DNA of 64,000 nt from NCBI RefSeq assembly GCF_015351395.1, contig NZ_JADKPV010000001.1, forward strand, positions 310,001 through 374,000, given 5' to 3'. How positions within the stretch are numbered: position 1 is the stretch's first letter; the number at the start of each line of letters is the position of its first letter. The notes under the pieces were generated by a model. The model had not been told where the DNA came from. It searched no databases and saw only the letters and a program-made list of their open reading frames with translations. The DNA is from Savagea serpentis. Its GTDB lineage: Bacteria > Bacillota > Bacilli > Bacillales_A > Planococcaceae. A program made the translations under genes and the position numbers. Shown here piece by piece: positions 26,710 to 35,719 of the stretch.

Positions 26710-27294
26710 ATGAGAAACACAAAATTACAACGATTGATCATCATCGGTATGTTGAGTGGAGTTGCGACTTTACTTATGAAGTTAAACTTCCCATTACCAT
26801 TTTTACCACCGTTTTTAAAAATTGATTTCGCTGAAATTCCAGCAGTACTTGCATTGTTAACGCTAGGTCCAGTAGCAGCGATTGGTGTTGAGTTTTTCAA
26901 AAATGTCTTTTACTTAATGCTTTCTGGAAGTATTACAGGTGTACCAGTAGGAGAAATTGCGAACTTTACGACAGGTGTTTTATTTTTGATTCCGATTTAC
27001 TTAGTATATCGTAAAGTATCAACATCAAAAGGATTAACAGCGGGATTGATTGCAGGGACAGTAACGATGGCATTTGGTATGACAGTTTTAAACTATTTTG
27101 TATTTTTACCAATGTATACGAAGTTTTTAGGAATGGATGCATTCGTAGGACAAGATTTATACATGTATCTCGTGGCAGGTGTGTTGCCATTTAACTTAAT
27201 TAAAGGAATCGCGTTAACGCTCGTTATGGTGCTCGTCTTTAATAAAATGAAGCCGTGGATTACAAAACAACAGCGTCAACTACAAATAAAATAA
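26710..27294 (+). CDS. ribU: Riboflavin ECF transporter substrate-binding protein RibU
   Basis: 194 residues, six membrane segments; the S-component of an energy-coupling-factor importer. PFLKIDFAEIPAVL, the conserved riboflavin-family segment, lies at residues 36-49, and GPVAAIGVEFFKN follows. It binds riboflavin and works with the shared EcfAA'T module, not encoded here. The FMN riboswitch upstream directly supports the substrate. AGAGGAG lies upstream of the ATG. Confidence 0.93.
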   Translation: MRNTKLQRLIIIGMLSGVATLLMKLNFPLPFLPPFLKIDFAEIPAVLALLTLGPVAAIGVEFFKNVFYLMLSGSITGVPVGEIANFTTGVLFLIPIYLVYRKVSTSKGLTAGLIAGTVTMAFGMTVLNYFVFLPMYTKFLGMDAFVGQDLYMYLVAGVLPFNLIKGIALTLVMVLVFNKMKPWITKQQRQLQIK

Positions 27295-27300
27295 TAAGTT

Positions 27301-27336
27301 AAAGCACGGCGTCTTTCATAAGCGCTGTGCTTTTTA
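27301..27336 (+). terminator. Terminator after ribU
   Basis: Eleven-pair stem AAAGCACGGCG / CGCTGTGCTTT (one G-T pair) at 27301-27311 and 27323-27333 with a T-run. Confidence 0.85.
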
Positions 27337-27349
27337 TGTCGCTTTTATG

Positions 27350-27388
27350 CAAAAACTAAAAACAACCTTCTCATATTGAAAAGGTTGT
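27350..27388 (-). terminator. Terminator of fer
   Basis: Hairpin ACAACCTT / AAGGTTGT (27362-27369 and 27381-27388); on the minus strand it is followed by TTTTTAGTTTTT. Confidence 0.75.
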
Positions 27389-27395
27389 AACGAAA

Positions 27396-27662
<267 letters not shown>

Positions 27663-27748
27663 CTAGAACGTTTCAAATTAGTTTCAATATCATTCTAAAG
27701 CTGTTCTTCAAGTTTTTCAACTTAAAAACTTAAGGAGATGTCAATTAA

Positions 27749-28789
27749 ATGTTACAAATTGAACAACTGATTTTATTTCTTTTTTACAAGATGAACGGTT
27801 TGCGTAAAAGAAATGCACCATATTATATATTGACGGGCAAAAAGAGTGGACAGACGATACAAGACGTAAACTTCTACGGACTGCATCGCTTTTTTTATTT
27901 GTTTTCTAAAAAAGAATTAGCACATTATGATGAGTGGATTCAACAATTGCTAATGAAAGGATGGCTTATAGAGGACGAGGAAGGCTGGGTAAAGGTTAAT
28001 GTAAATCCAACGACATTTATGTCAATAGAGAAGCGCGACTGGAATGGGTGGCAATATGAGCGTTTTGAGCAAGTATATTTTGCGCGTCTCAGCTTAGCGA
28101 TTCAAACATTGAGTTATCGTCATGAGCAAATCAAGCAATTTGATCCTATCGTTCCAGATTTAGCTGTGCAACAATTTATAAGTACTTGGCATCGACAACA
28201 TTCATTGTATGATGAAAAAATAGTATCTCACCTCCAGCAGGAATTAACCGACCTATTAAAAGCAGAAGAGCAGAAGAATGCATATTTTCCAATTATATTT
28301 GTAGAGCGTTTGACGAATCGGCAATTTACGGGTAAAACTTATGAACAACTTGCAGAAAGATTGAAACTAAACGCGTTTGATGTGCGTCTAATAGGGGTAG
28401 AGGGAATGCATCGGTTGCTTGATAAATTATTTCAGCAACCTACACATTATCCAATATTACATTCTTTCACACAAGGCTTTCAAAAGAAGTCCCGTACTGT
28501 TTTTCTGACAAAAACAGCAGAGCGGACATATGAACTATTTCAACAGCACTATACGTTACAACAAATTGCTGAAAAGCGACGTCTGAAAATAAGCACGATT
28601 CAAGATCATTTCATTGAAATTGCTTATACGATAGATAACTTTCCGTATGAGCAATTTATCGATTCTACTTTATTGCAGCAAGTCCGAAAGCAATTAGTCG
28701 AGCAAGGTAGTCGTTCTTTGAAGCAATTAAAAGAGCAGTATGATATGTTAAGTTATTTTCAAATTCGTCTCATTTTAACATCTTTGTAA
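27749..28789 (+). CDS. ypbB: YpbB-like helix-turn-helix protein, upstream of recQ
   Basis: 346 residues. The first part, with KMNGLRKRNAPYYILTGKKSGQT, matches the start of YpbB proteins; the C-terminal region (about 260-335), including RTYELFQQHYTLQQIAEKRRLKISTIQDHFIEIAY, is an HTH_40 domain of the type fused to the end of many RecQ helicases. It is therefore a plausible RecQ partner supplied as a separate chain. The RBS AAGGAG is good, and recQ begins 12 bases after its stop. Biochemical function is not established. Confidence 0.75.
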   Translation: MLQIEQLILFLFYKMNGLRKRNAPYYILTGKKSGQTIQDVNFYGLHRFFYLFSKKELAHYDEWIQQLLMKGWLIEDEEGWVKVNVNPTTFMSIEKRDWNGWQYERFEQVYFARLSLAIQTLSYRHEQIKQFDPIVPDLAVQQFISTWHRQHSLYDEKIVSHLQQELTDLLKAEEQKNAYFPIIFVERLTNRQFTGKTYEQLAERLKLNAFDVRLIGVEGMHRLLDKLFQQPTHYPILHSFTQGFQKKSRTVFLTKTAERTYELFQQHYTLQQIAEKRRLKISTIQDHFIEIAYTIDNFPYEQFIDSTLLQQVRKQLVEQGSRSLKQLKEQYDMLSYFQIRLILTSL

Positions 28790-28801
28790 GAGGGGAGTTT
28801 T

Positions 28802-30211
28802 ATGGAAAAAGTATTGCAACAATATTTTCACTATTCCTCTTTTCGTCCTGGACAGAAAGAAGTGATTGCCTCGATTGCGCGTGGTGAAGATGTTATCGGA
28901 TTGTTTCCGACGAGTATGGGAAAAAGTCTCTGTTATGAAATTTTACCCTATCTTCTATCGGGGCGGGTGTTAATCATTTCACCGCTTATTTCCTTAATGG
29001 AAGATCAAGTGCGTCGCATTAAACAACGTGGCGAAAAACGCGTCGTTGCTTTAACATCACAATTGACACAAGCGGAACGCCAATTAGTAAAGTCGCAGCT
29101 CTCTCAATATCGTTACATTTTTTGTTCGCCTGAAATATTGATGAAAAGTGAATTTGCGACAGCATTACAGTCTTTAACGTACAATGCGATTACACTGGAT
29201 GAAGCGCATTGTATTTCTCAATGGGGCTATGATTTTCGTCCTGAATATTTACAAGTAGGACAATGGATTCAACAATTATTAAAACGTCCACCGATATTAG
29301 CTTTAACGGCAACCGCACATCATGAAACAGTTGAGGAACTTCGGTATTGGTTGAAAATGAAAGAACCTAAAATATTTCGAGGAGAAATGAACCGTCCCAA
29401 TTTATATTATGATATACGTAAAGTTACGTCGCCATTTGAAATATTGACACAATATGTAGAACAAGTATCAGGTGACGGAATTGTCTACGTTCGAACTCGA
29501 AAAAAGGCTGAGGCGTATGCCGAGTATTTTATTCAGCGAGGAATAGCAGCAGCGAGCTATCATGGTGGTATGGACAGGCAAGATCGCTCACTCATTCAAC
29601 AACAATTTTTGCGCGGAGAGCTCGATTGGATTTTTGCAACGAGTGCATTCGGTATGGGAATCGATAAGCCGGATATTCGCCACGTCATTCATGAATCGAT
29701 CCCTTTATCGTTCGAGCAGTATGTTCAAGAAGTCGGTCGCGCAGGTCGTGATGGACAAAATGCACGTTGTCTTTTATTATACAAAGAAGCGGACTTAGAA
29801 GAGGCACAACTATTTTCGAACAATTATTTGTTGACAAATGAGCTATTTGAGGAGTATAACAGATATCGGTCTGCTTGTAAGTCAGAAGAAGAAGTCATGA
29901 AGTTGTTACGAATTGAACCATCTTTTTTAGAAATTATAAAGTTTTATGAAACGCATTATTCTAAAGAAGAAAGGGCTCAACTCATCCGCAAAAATGCCGA
30001 TAATAAAAAGAGACAGCTTGAATTGATTTTTCACTGGTTAACGAGTGAGGTTTGTTATCGAAATGCTTTACTCACCTATTTTCATAGCGAAGGTGTTTCG
30101 CAAGAGCGTTGTTGTTCGAATTGTCATGAAATCGAAGAGCATTTTGAAGATACAGCTGTTAAGGTGAGTAATAGTAGTTGGGAAGAGCGTTTACAGCAAA
30201 TGTTCCAGTAA
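28802..30211 (+). CDS. recQ: RecQ-family ATP-dependent DNA helicase (RecS type)
   Basis: 469 residues. Helicase motifs: FRPGQKEVI (motif 0), PTSMGKS (motif I), LDEAHCISQWGYDFR (motif II and aromatic loop), ALTATA (motif III), ATSAFGMGIDKPDIRHV and QEVGRAGRDG (V, VI). Zinc-binding cysteines lie near the C-terminus (VCYRN, CCSNC). No HRDC domain, so it is the short RecS type. It unwinds DNA during recombination and fork repair. Motif I has Ser-Met where most RecQ proteins have Gly-Gly. Preceded by ypbB; AGAGGGGAG upstream. Confidence 0.9.
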   Translation: MEKVLQQYFHYSSFRPGQKEVIASIARGEDVIGLFPTSMGKSLCYEILPYLLSGRVLIISPLISLMEDQVRRIKQRGEKRVVALTSQLTQAERQLVKSQLSQYRYIFCSPEILMKSEFATALQSLTYNAITLDEAHCISQWGYDFRPEYLQVGQWIQQLLKRPPILALTATAHHETVEELRYWLKMKEPKIFRGEMNRPNLYYDIRKVTSPFEILTQYVEQVSGDGIVYVRTRKKAEAYAEYFIQRGIAAASYHGGMDRQDRSLIQQQFLRGELDWIFATSAFGMGIDKPDIRHVIHESIPLSFEQYVQEVGRAGRDGQNARCLLLYKEADLEEAQLFSNNYLLTNELFEEYNRYRSACKSEEEVMKLLRIEPSFLEIIKFYETHYSKEERAQLIRKNADNKKRQLELIFHWLTSEVCYRNALLTYFHSEGVSQERCCSNCHEIEEHFEDTAVKVSNSSWEERLQQMFQ

Positions 30212-30251
30212 TCAGCAATAGAGAAAAAGATGTTTGATAGGAGAGTCAAAT

Positions 30252-30986
30252 ATGAGTAAAAAAGATTTGAAAGGCGATTTTGAAGAAAATCGTCAAGAGA
30301 TTGAGATGGAAGATGAACGAGTAGATGATTTACCATCACGTTCTGCCGTACATCGTCGAGGCAAAAAGAAAAAAGGTTCAGCAAGTAACACAATTATTAA
30401 TATCTTCTTAGTGCTCTTTACGTTAATTCCATTAGGAATCATCACATACATCGCAATTGACTTTTACACAAGTGGAAAAGAAGATCCAGCCAATGTACAA
30501 GTAGCGAAAGAAGATGAACAAAAAGGAAAAGACCTCGTCGTAGCGGAAAAAAAAGATCCAGCTAAGGTAGATGTTAATCCGAGTCCGACACCTGTGACAC
30601 CACCAGAAAACAAAAAAGATTCTGAAAAGGTAGAGCAGACAGATGTGAAGGATAAAGAGCCAAAGCCAGAACCGAAACCAGAGCCAAAACCAGAGCCAAA
30701 ACCAGAACCGAAACCAGAGCCAAAGCCAGAACCGAAACCACAGCCAAAACCAGAGCCGAAACCACAACCAAAGCCAGAGCCGAAACCACAACCGAAACCA
30801 GAACCAAAACCTCAGCCTGAAAAGCCAGCGACAAGTGGAAAGACACATATCGTTCAGGGAGGAGAAACATTGTTCCGTATTTCTATGAATTACTATGGTT
30901 CTCCAGATGGTGTGGAAAAAATTAAAAGTGCTAACGGTTTAAGAGATAATAATATTCATCAAGGGCAAAAACTCATTATTCCTTAA
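30252..30986 (+). CDS. ypbE: Membrane-anchored LysM protein with PEPK repeats (YpbE-like)
   Basis: 244 residues. A charged cytoplasmic N-terminus (1-45) leads to one membrane helix (about 46-68), a lysine-rich linker, a long Pro-Lys-Glu/Gln repeat (about 135-190) and a C-terminal LysM domain ([22 protein letters not shown], about 198-244). The repeat probably spans the wall so that LysM can bind peptidoglycan. ATG 30252 follows TAGGAGAG. YpbE occupies this position in B. subtilis. Confidence 0.82.
   Translation: MSKKDLKGDFEENRQEIEMEDERVDDLPSRSAVHRRGKKKKGSASNTIINIFLVLFTLIPLGIITYIAIDFYTSGKEDPANVQVAKEDEQKGKDLVVAEKKDPAKVDVNPSPTPVTPPENKKDSEKVEQTDVKDKEPKPEPKPEPKPEPKPEPKPEPKPEPKPQPKPEPKPQPKPEPKPQPKPEPKPQPEKPATSGKTHIVQGGETLFRISMNYYGSPDGVEKIKSANGLRDNNIHQGQKLIIP
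30656..30826 (+). repeat. Coding tandem repeat, 12-base PKPE/PKPQ unit
   Basis: About 13 imperfect copies of a 12-base unit of the form CCAAAACCAGAG, encoding Pro-Lys-Pro-Glu and, in the second half, alternating Pro-Lys-Pro-Gln. Third-base variation between units shows the array is not recent, but length change by slippage is possible. Confidence 0.9.
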
Positions 30987-31001
30987 AACGGAAATAGAAG
31001 C

Positions 31002-31041
31002 AGAAGCGAGAGGGAAAATTTCTCGCTTCTATTTTTATTTT
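31002..31041 (+). terminator. Terminator after ypbE
   Basis: Ten-base stem AGAAGCGAGA / TCTCGCTTCT (31002-31011 and 31021-31030) and an ATTTTTATTTT tail. Confidence 0.85.
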
Positions 31042-31073
31042 AAAATATACATGACATAAGGATGTGAGGAAAA

Positions 31074-31850
31074 TTGCTATTGTTTTATATTGGTATTATT
31101 TTAGTGGTAAGTGTAATTCTTTTTGGGCGGATGCGCTATGAAGCAACATTATGTCAAGTGTTAAGGCATACCGTCCATTCGTCCAATTCTTCGCAAGACC
31201 TCACATTGTTTTTCATTTCAGATATTCATTTCCGCACGCTTCCTAAAAAATGGGTGGAAGAGATGATGAAAGAAGAAATTGACTATGTAATCATCGGTGG
31301 AGATTTAGCAGAGCGACATGTCCCAGAAGAGCGGATTATGCATAATTTACAACAATTAAGAAAAATAGCTCCTATATTTTACGTATATGGGAATAATGAT
31401 CGTGAGATTGGTGAAGAGAGATTGGAAAGAATCTTAAAAGAACAAGACGTTCACGTATTACGTAACAATAGCGTCTGTTTAACTCAGCATTCAGATTGGA
31501 TGATTTGTGGAACGGATGATCCTTCAACACGACGCGCAGATATTTATCAAACATTAGCGGGATGCAGTGAAGCGAAGGAAGTAATCTTCGTTTCTCATTC
31601 CCCGGTATTCTTTAAAAAAGCAGATGAATTAGCAAAAATTCGTTTAAAATTGGCAGGACATACACATGGTGGACAAATTCGTTTTGGCCCGCTTGGACTG
31701 CACGAGCGAGGAAGTTTTCAAGTGCGAGAAGGTCATGCTACACTAGTAAGCAATGGGTATGGAACAACGAAAATTCCACTGAGACTCGGTGCACCTGCTG
31801 AGACCCATATCATTAAAATTGAACGAATGATTGAGGAGGATTTACAGTGA
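31074..31850 (+). CDS. ypbG: Membrane-associated metallophosphoesterase (YpbG-like)
   Basis: 258 residues. One N-terminal membrane segment (2-17), then a calcineurin-like phosphoesterase domain with all metal motifs: SDIHFR, GGDLAERH, YGNNDRE, VSHSP and GHTHGGQI. The substrate is unknown. The start is TTG 31074, preceded by GTGAGGA; no in-frame ATG lies near. It overlaps ypdA by four bases, so the two are coupled. The gene order is as in B. subtilis, minus gudB. Confidence 0.85.
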   Translation: MLLFYIGIILVVSVILFGRMRYEATLCQVLRHTVHSSNSSQDLTLFFISDIHFRTLPKKWVEEMMKEEIDYVIIGGDLAERHVPEERIMHNLQQLRKIAPIFYVYGNNDREIGEERLERILKEQDVHVLRNNSVCLTQHSDWMICGTDDPSTRRADIYQTLAGCSEAKEVIFVSHSPVFFKKADELAKIRLKLAGHTHGGQIRFGPLGLHERGSFQVREGHATLVSNGYGTTKIPLRLGAPAETHIIKIERMIEEDLQ

Positions 31851-32800
31851 TAGTAGATGTAATTATTATCGGTGGTGGCCCATGCGGTATGAGTGCTGCT
31901 ATTGAGTGTGAAAATAAAGGATTAACGACGATGATTATAGAAAAAGGAAATGTTGTCAATTCCATTTATAATTATCCAACCCATCAAACATTTTTCAGTT
32001 CGAGTTTAAAACTATCGATTGGTGATGTGCCTTTCATTACGGCGAAAGAGCGTCCGAAGCGCCTAGATGCTCTCGTTTATTATCGAACAGTTGCTCAATT
32101 GAAAAACTTAAATATCAAAACATTTGAAGAAGTGCTCGATGTTGAAAAGAATGAAGAAGGCTTTTGCGTCATCACAACAAAGGGAGAGTATAAATCGACT
32201 TATGTCATTGTAGCGACAGGATATTATGATAATCCGAATACATTGGATGTACCAGGAGCTGATTTGCCTCATGTGCATCATTACTTTAAAGAAGCTCATC
32301 CGTATTACGGTTTAGATGTCGTTATTATTGGAGGAAAAAACTCCGCCATCGATGCAGGAATTGAACTAGCACAAGCAGGAGCGAACGTGACGGCTGTCTA
32401 CCGAGGTGCAGATTATTCACCGAGTGTAAAGCCTTGGGTACTTCCGAGCTTTGAAAGCTTAGTGCGTCATGAAGTAGTACAAATGCATTTCGAATCAGAA
32501 GTTGTTGAAATTACAGAAAATGAAGTCTTGATTGATAAAAAAGGTGAACGTTTCTCTGTGAAGGCAGACGCAATATTTGCGATGATTGGCTATCATCCAG
32601 ATTTCGATTTTATGCGCAAGCTTGGTATTGAAATTGATGATGCTACAGGTTGCCCGACATTTGATGAAGAGACGATGGAAACAAATGTCCCAGGACTCTT
32701 TATTGCGGGTGTCATTGCAGCAGGAAATGACGCCAACTCCATTTTTATTGAAAATGGGAAGTTTCACGGCTGTCAAATTGCGAACACTTTAAAAAAATAA
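31847..32800 (+). CDS. ypdA: Bacillithiol disulfide reductase YpdA (Bdr)
   Basis: 317 residues, flavin-dependent. FAD motif GGGPCGMSAAI holds the conserved Cys13; the NAD(P)H motif is IIGGKNSAIDAG; NYPTHQTFFSS and GVIAAGNDANSIFIENGKFHG are family signatures. In Staphylococcus aureus and B. subtilis YpdA reduces oxidised bacillithiol with NADPH. This agrees with bshA at 59011. The start is GTG 31847 after GAGGAGG. Confidence 0.92.
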   Translation: MIVDVIIIGGGPCGMSAAIECENKGLTTMIIEKGNVVNSIYNYPTHQTFFSSSLKLSIGDVPFITAKERPKRLDALVYYRTVAQLKNLNIKTFEEVLDVEKNEEGFCVITTKGEYKSTYVIVATGYYDNPNTLDVPGADLPHVHHYFKEAHPYYGLDVVIIGGKNSAIDAGIELAQAGANVTAVYRGADYSPSVKPWVLPSFESLVRHEVVQMHFESEVVEITENEVLIDKKGERFSVKADAIFAMIGYHPDFDFMRKLGIEIDDATGCPTFDEETMETNVPGLFIAGVIAAGNDANSIFIENGKFHGCQIANTLKK

Positions 32801-32810
32801 GAATACAGGC

Positions 32811-32856
32811 GACCTCCTCTACAGAACATGGTATAATTTAATTATTGGAGGAGGTC
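32811..32856 (+). promoter_or_regulatory. Inverted repeat able to mask the prsW ribosome binding site
   Basis: GACCTCCTC (32811-32819) is a perfect inverted repeat of GAGGAGGTC (32848-32856), which contains the prsW Shine-Dalgarno. The 28-base loop contains the prsW -10 box. No T-run follows, so it is not a terminator. Confidence 0.6.
32829..32837 (+). promoter_or_regulatory. Extended -10 promoter for prsW
   Basis: TGg-TATAAT (TATAAT at 32832-32837), 25 bases before the prsW ATG. No recognisable -35. Confidence 0.6.
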
Positions 32857-32862
32857 ACCCTC

Positions 32863-33525
32863 ATGCTAACATTGCTTACTGTTGCAATCGCTCCAAGCTT
32901 AGCTTTATTTAGTTATTTCTATTTGCGACGAGAAATTGCAGAAGAACCGTCCGTCACCTTATTTCAAACATTTGTTTACGGAGCGGTGATGACATTCCCG
33001 ATTTTATTTATTCAACATGTTTTTGAAGAAGAACAACTATTCCACTCCATTTACTTACAACAAGTTGGCTTTACGAGTTTGTTGGAAGAGTTTTTTAAAT
33101 GGTTTATTTTATTAATTGCCATCTACAATCATTATGATTTTGATGATGCATATGATGGAATTTTATACGGTGCGAGCATTTCGCTAGGATTCGCAACGGT
33201 TGAAAACATTTTATATTTGTTTACCTTCGGGTTGGACACTGCGATGATGCGAGCTTTTTTACCCGTTTCGAGCCATGCATTATTCGGGGTCGTAATGGGC
33301 TATTACTTTGGAAAAGCAAAATTTTCAGAGCAGAAGAAAAACGGTTATTTACTCTTAGCTTTCATCGCGCCACTCACATTACATATCGCATATAACTCCA
33401 TTTTAGCACTGGACCGACTTTGGGTATATTTCATCATTCCTTTTATGCTTTTTTTATGGTGGTTTGGACTTACTAAAGTGAAGCATGCTCATTTACTTGT
33501 CAAATTGCAGTATAAGAAAAATTGA
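32863..33525 (+). CDS. prsW: PrsW-family intramembrane metalloprotease
   Basis: 220 residues, about seven membrane segments. Family motifs are EEFFKW (the conserved Glu-Glu pair), GFATVENILY, and two later histidine motifs (SSHALFGVVMGYY, LHIAYN). In B. subtilis PrsW makes the first cut in the anti-sigma factor RsiW. Whether the target here is RsiW or the RsiX-like protein cannot be told. The ATG at 32863 follows GGAGGAGG. sleB-ypeB, which follow in spore formers, are absent. Confidence 0.87.
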   Translation: MLTLLTVAIAPSLALFSYFYLRREIAEEPSVTLFQTFVYGAVMTFPILFIQHVFEEEQLFHSIYLQQVGFTSLLEEFFKWFILLIAIYNHYDFDDAYDGILYGASISLGFATVENILYLFTFGLDTAMMRAFLPVSSHALFGVVMGYYFGKAKFSEQKKNGYLLLAFIAPLTLHIAYNSILALDRLWVYFIIPFMLFLWWFGLTKVKHAHLLVKLQYKKN

Positions 33526-33577
33526 AAAACGTATGATTATATTTTTATTGGAAGATGAGTATTTCAGCTCAAAAAAG

Positions 33578-33607
33578 TTGGAAATCATACTTGGTTCGTG
33601 ACATAAT
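33578..33607 (+). promoter_or_regulatory. Promoter of the PilZ gene
   Basis: TTGGAA (33578-33583), 18-base spacer, CATAAT (33602-33607) preceded by TGa. Confidence 0.5.
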
Positions 33608-33647
33608 ATACAAAAGAAAATAAATGAGTTAGTGAGGCGAAGATAGA

Positions 33648-34307
33648 ATGAGACTTTCGATAGGGACGAATCTTCAAATCGAGGAAGATTATACGGAAGA
33701 AAAAGAAACATTTAGGAGTAGAGTTGTAGATTACGGATCAGAAACCGAAATTTATATTGATTATCCAATTAATAATGTAACGAATCGTACCTCATTCTTT
33801 TTGGACGGGACCGAGTTGTACGTGACATTTGTAGATGAACAAAAAATTTCTTATGCATTTCGTTCAAAAGTAATGGGGCGTGTCAAAGGTCAAGTGCCTA
33901 TGATGAAAATCACTTACCCAGGAGACGATCAGTTAATCAAAATTCAGAGACGTGAGTTCGTTCGAGTAGAAACGAGTGTCGATGTCACCCTAGAAACAGA
34001 AAAAGGGGAAAAAGCCCAATTGATTACTTCTGACATTAGCGCAGGAGGAGTCGCTTTAAATATTCGAAATCTCGACTATTTACAAGTGAAGGATATCGTG
34101 CAGTTGACACTCGTTTTGCCATTCTTAAAAGCGGGGATCGAATACGGCACTGTCAAAGCTGAAATTGTCCGTATTTGGGAAGATAATGGGCGCAACCTCG
34201 CTTCATTCCGCTTTGTCGACATCGATGAACGTTTGAGACAACACATCGTACGCTTTTGTTTCGAGCGTCAATTAGAGCAACGAAACGAACGTCTTGGAAT
34301 ATTATAA
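33648..34307 (+). CDS. ypfA: c-di-GMP-binding PilZ protein (YpfA/MotI-like)
   Basis: 219 residues. N-terminal YcgR_2-like domain (about 1-95) and a C-terminal PilZ domain with the c-di-GMP motifs QRREFVRVE (RxxxR) and DISAGGVAL (D-x-S-x-x-G). In B. subtilis the homologue (DgrA/MotI) binds c-di-GMP and disengages the flagellar motor, which would fit with cheR in this window. Upstream GTGAGGCGAAG acts as RBS. It has its own promoter and terminator. Confidence 0.88.
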   Translation: MRLSIGTNLQIEEDYTEEKETFRSRVVDYGSETEIYIDYPINNVTNRTSFFLDGTELYVTFVDEQKISYAFRSKVMGRVKGQVPMMKITYPGDDQLIKIQRREFVRVETSVDVTLETEKGEKAQLITSDISAGGVALNIRNLDYLQVKDIVQLTLVLPFLKAGIEYGTVKAEIVRIWEDNGRNLASFRFVDIDERLRQHIVRFCFERQLEQRNERLGIL

Positions 34308-34318
34308 GTCGATAAAAG

Positions 34319-34356
34319 ATAATCGTTTATGCTACACTAAAAACGATTATTTTTTA
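34319..34356 (+). terminator. Terminator after the PilZ gene
   Basis: Ten-base stem ATAATCGTTT / AAACGATTAT (34319-34328 and 34341-34350) with a T-run. Confidence 0.8.
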
Positions 34357-34381
34357 TTTAAAAAATGGAGGACAATGACAC

Positions 34382-35059
34382 ATGACAGAACGAATTAGTA
34401 TAGCAATAGATGGTCCTGCAGCAGCCGGTAAAAGCACGATTGCTAAAATTGTAGCAGAATCTTTAGGCTATGCCTATATCGATACAGGAGCGATGTACCG
34501 TGCTTTAACATGGAAAGCTCAACAGCAACAGATTGATGTGACAGACGAAGCGCTTCTTGCTGATTTATTACGATCGATCACAATTGAATTGAAACCATCT
34601 CCAAAAGGACAGCTCGTCTATGTAGATGGAGAAGAAGTGACAGATGTTATTCGTACGTCGGAAGTGACAAATGCGGTATCTCAAGTTGCAACACATGAAT
34701 CCGTTCGTGAACGCATGGTCGAATTGCAACGTACGATTGGTGAAGCGGGAGCTGTTGTCATGGATGGCCGTGATATCGGGACAGCCGTTTTACCGTTTGC
34801 ACAATTAAAAATTTTTATGACTGCATCTGTAGAAGAACGTGCGGAACGTCGCTATGCTGAGAATAAAAGTCGAGGGATTGAAACGCCACTTGATGAATTA
34901 AAAAAAGAAATTCGTAAACGTGATCAGTTAGATACAGAACGTGAACATTCTCCACTAGTGCAGGCAGAAGATGCACTATTAATTGATACGACGGGACGCA
35001 CGATTGAAGAGGTGGCTCGCGAGATTGAACAATTAGCGAAGGAGCGAATCACAAAATGA
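34382..35059 (+). CDS. cmk: Cytidylate kinase
   Basis: 225 residues. P-loop IDGPAAAGKSTIAK (residues 8-21), the CMP-binding YIDTGAMYRALTW segment and VMDGRDIGTAVLP are diagnostic. Converts CMP/dCMP to the diphosphates with ATP. GGAGGACA lies upstream of the ATG. Overlaps plsC by four bases; cmk-plsC-S1 is a common Firmicutes cluster, but in B. subtilis plsC lies elsewhere. Confidence 0.94.
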   Translation: MTERISIAIDGPAAAGKSTIAKIVAESLGYAYIDTGAMYRALTWKAQQQQIDVTDEALLADLLRSITIELKPSPKGQLVYVDGEEVTDVIRTSEVTNAVSQVATHESVRERMVELQRTIGEAGAVVMDGRDIGTAVLPFAQLKIFMTASVEERAERRYAENKSRGIETPLDELKKEIRKRDQLDTEREHSPLVQAEDALLIDTTGRTIEEVAREIEQLAKERITK

Positions 35060-35649
35060 ACTTATACCCTTTAGGAAAAGCTCTCGTATCCATTATTTTT
35101 TATCCGCTCTATCGCATTCGAGTCATCGGGAAAGAAAATATGCCGAAAGACAATGGTGTCTTACTATGTTCAAACCATATTGATAATTTAGATCCCCCGA
35201 CAGTAGGGATTACGAGTCCTCGTTTAGTGAACTTTATGGCAAAAGAGGAACTTTTCGAAGCGCCTATTTTAAAAGGGCTTCTGCCGAAGTTACAAGCTTT
35301 CCCCGTTAAGCGTGGTGCGAGTGATCGCCAAGCGATTCGTAAAGCGCTTCAATTGTTGAAGTCTGGTGAAGTGGTTGGTCTTTTTCCAGAAGGAACGAGA
35401 AGTACAACAGGCGAATTGGGAGAAGGAATGGCAGGAGCTGGTTTTTTAGCTTTGCGCGGGGAGTGTGATGTCGTTCCTTGTGCAATCATTGGTCCGTATA
35501 AACCTTTTAAACGTTTGACGGTCATTTATGGGCAACCGCTTCCAATGAAAGAGCTACGCGAACGTAAGGCATCAGCCGAAGAAGTGACCCAAATCATTAT
35601 GCAAAGCATACAAAATTTGATCGATACACATAAAAATATCGAAAAATAA
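35056..35649 (+). CDS. plsC: 1-acyl-sn-glycerol-3-phosphate acyltransferase
   Basis: 197 residues. Acyltransferase motifs NHIDNLD (HX4D), FPVKRGASDR, FPEGTRSTTG and a late PCAIIGP block are all present. It acylates lysophosphatidic acid to phosphatidic acid at the membrane. The ATG overlaps the cmk stop (ATGA) and is preceded by AAGGAGCG, giving coupled translation. Confidence 0.9.
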   Translation: MNLYPLGKALVSIIFYPLYRIRVIGKENMPKDNGVLLCSNHIDNLDPPTVGITSPRLVNFMAKEELFEAPILKGLLPKLQAFPVKRGASDRQAIRKALQLLKSGEVVGLFPEGTRSTTGELGEGMAGAGFLALRGECDVVPCAIIGPYKPFKRLTVIYGQPLPMKELRERKASAEEVTQIIMQSIQNLIDTHKNIEK

Positions 35650-35719
35650 GGGTAAATTTTTGTTTTTCTCGTTTGATTCGCCTAAGATAGAGGTAATGTT
35701 ACTATGAGGAGGACTACAT

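Noticed and set aside
30432-30870. Two long minus-strand ORFs rich in Trp/Phe/Leu or Val/Leu over the LysM gene
   Set aside because: They are the complementary reading of the Pro-Lys repeat; no ribosome binding site, and the plus-strand protein is well supported.
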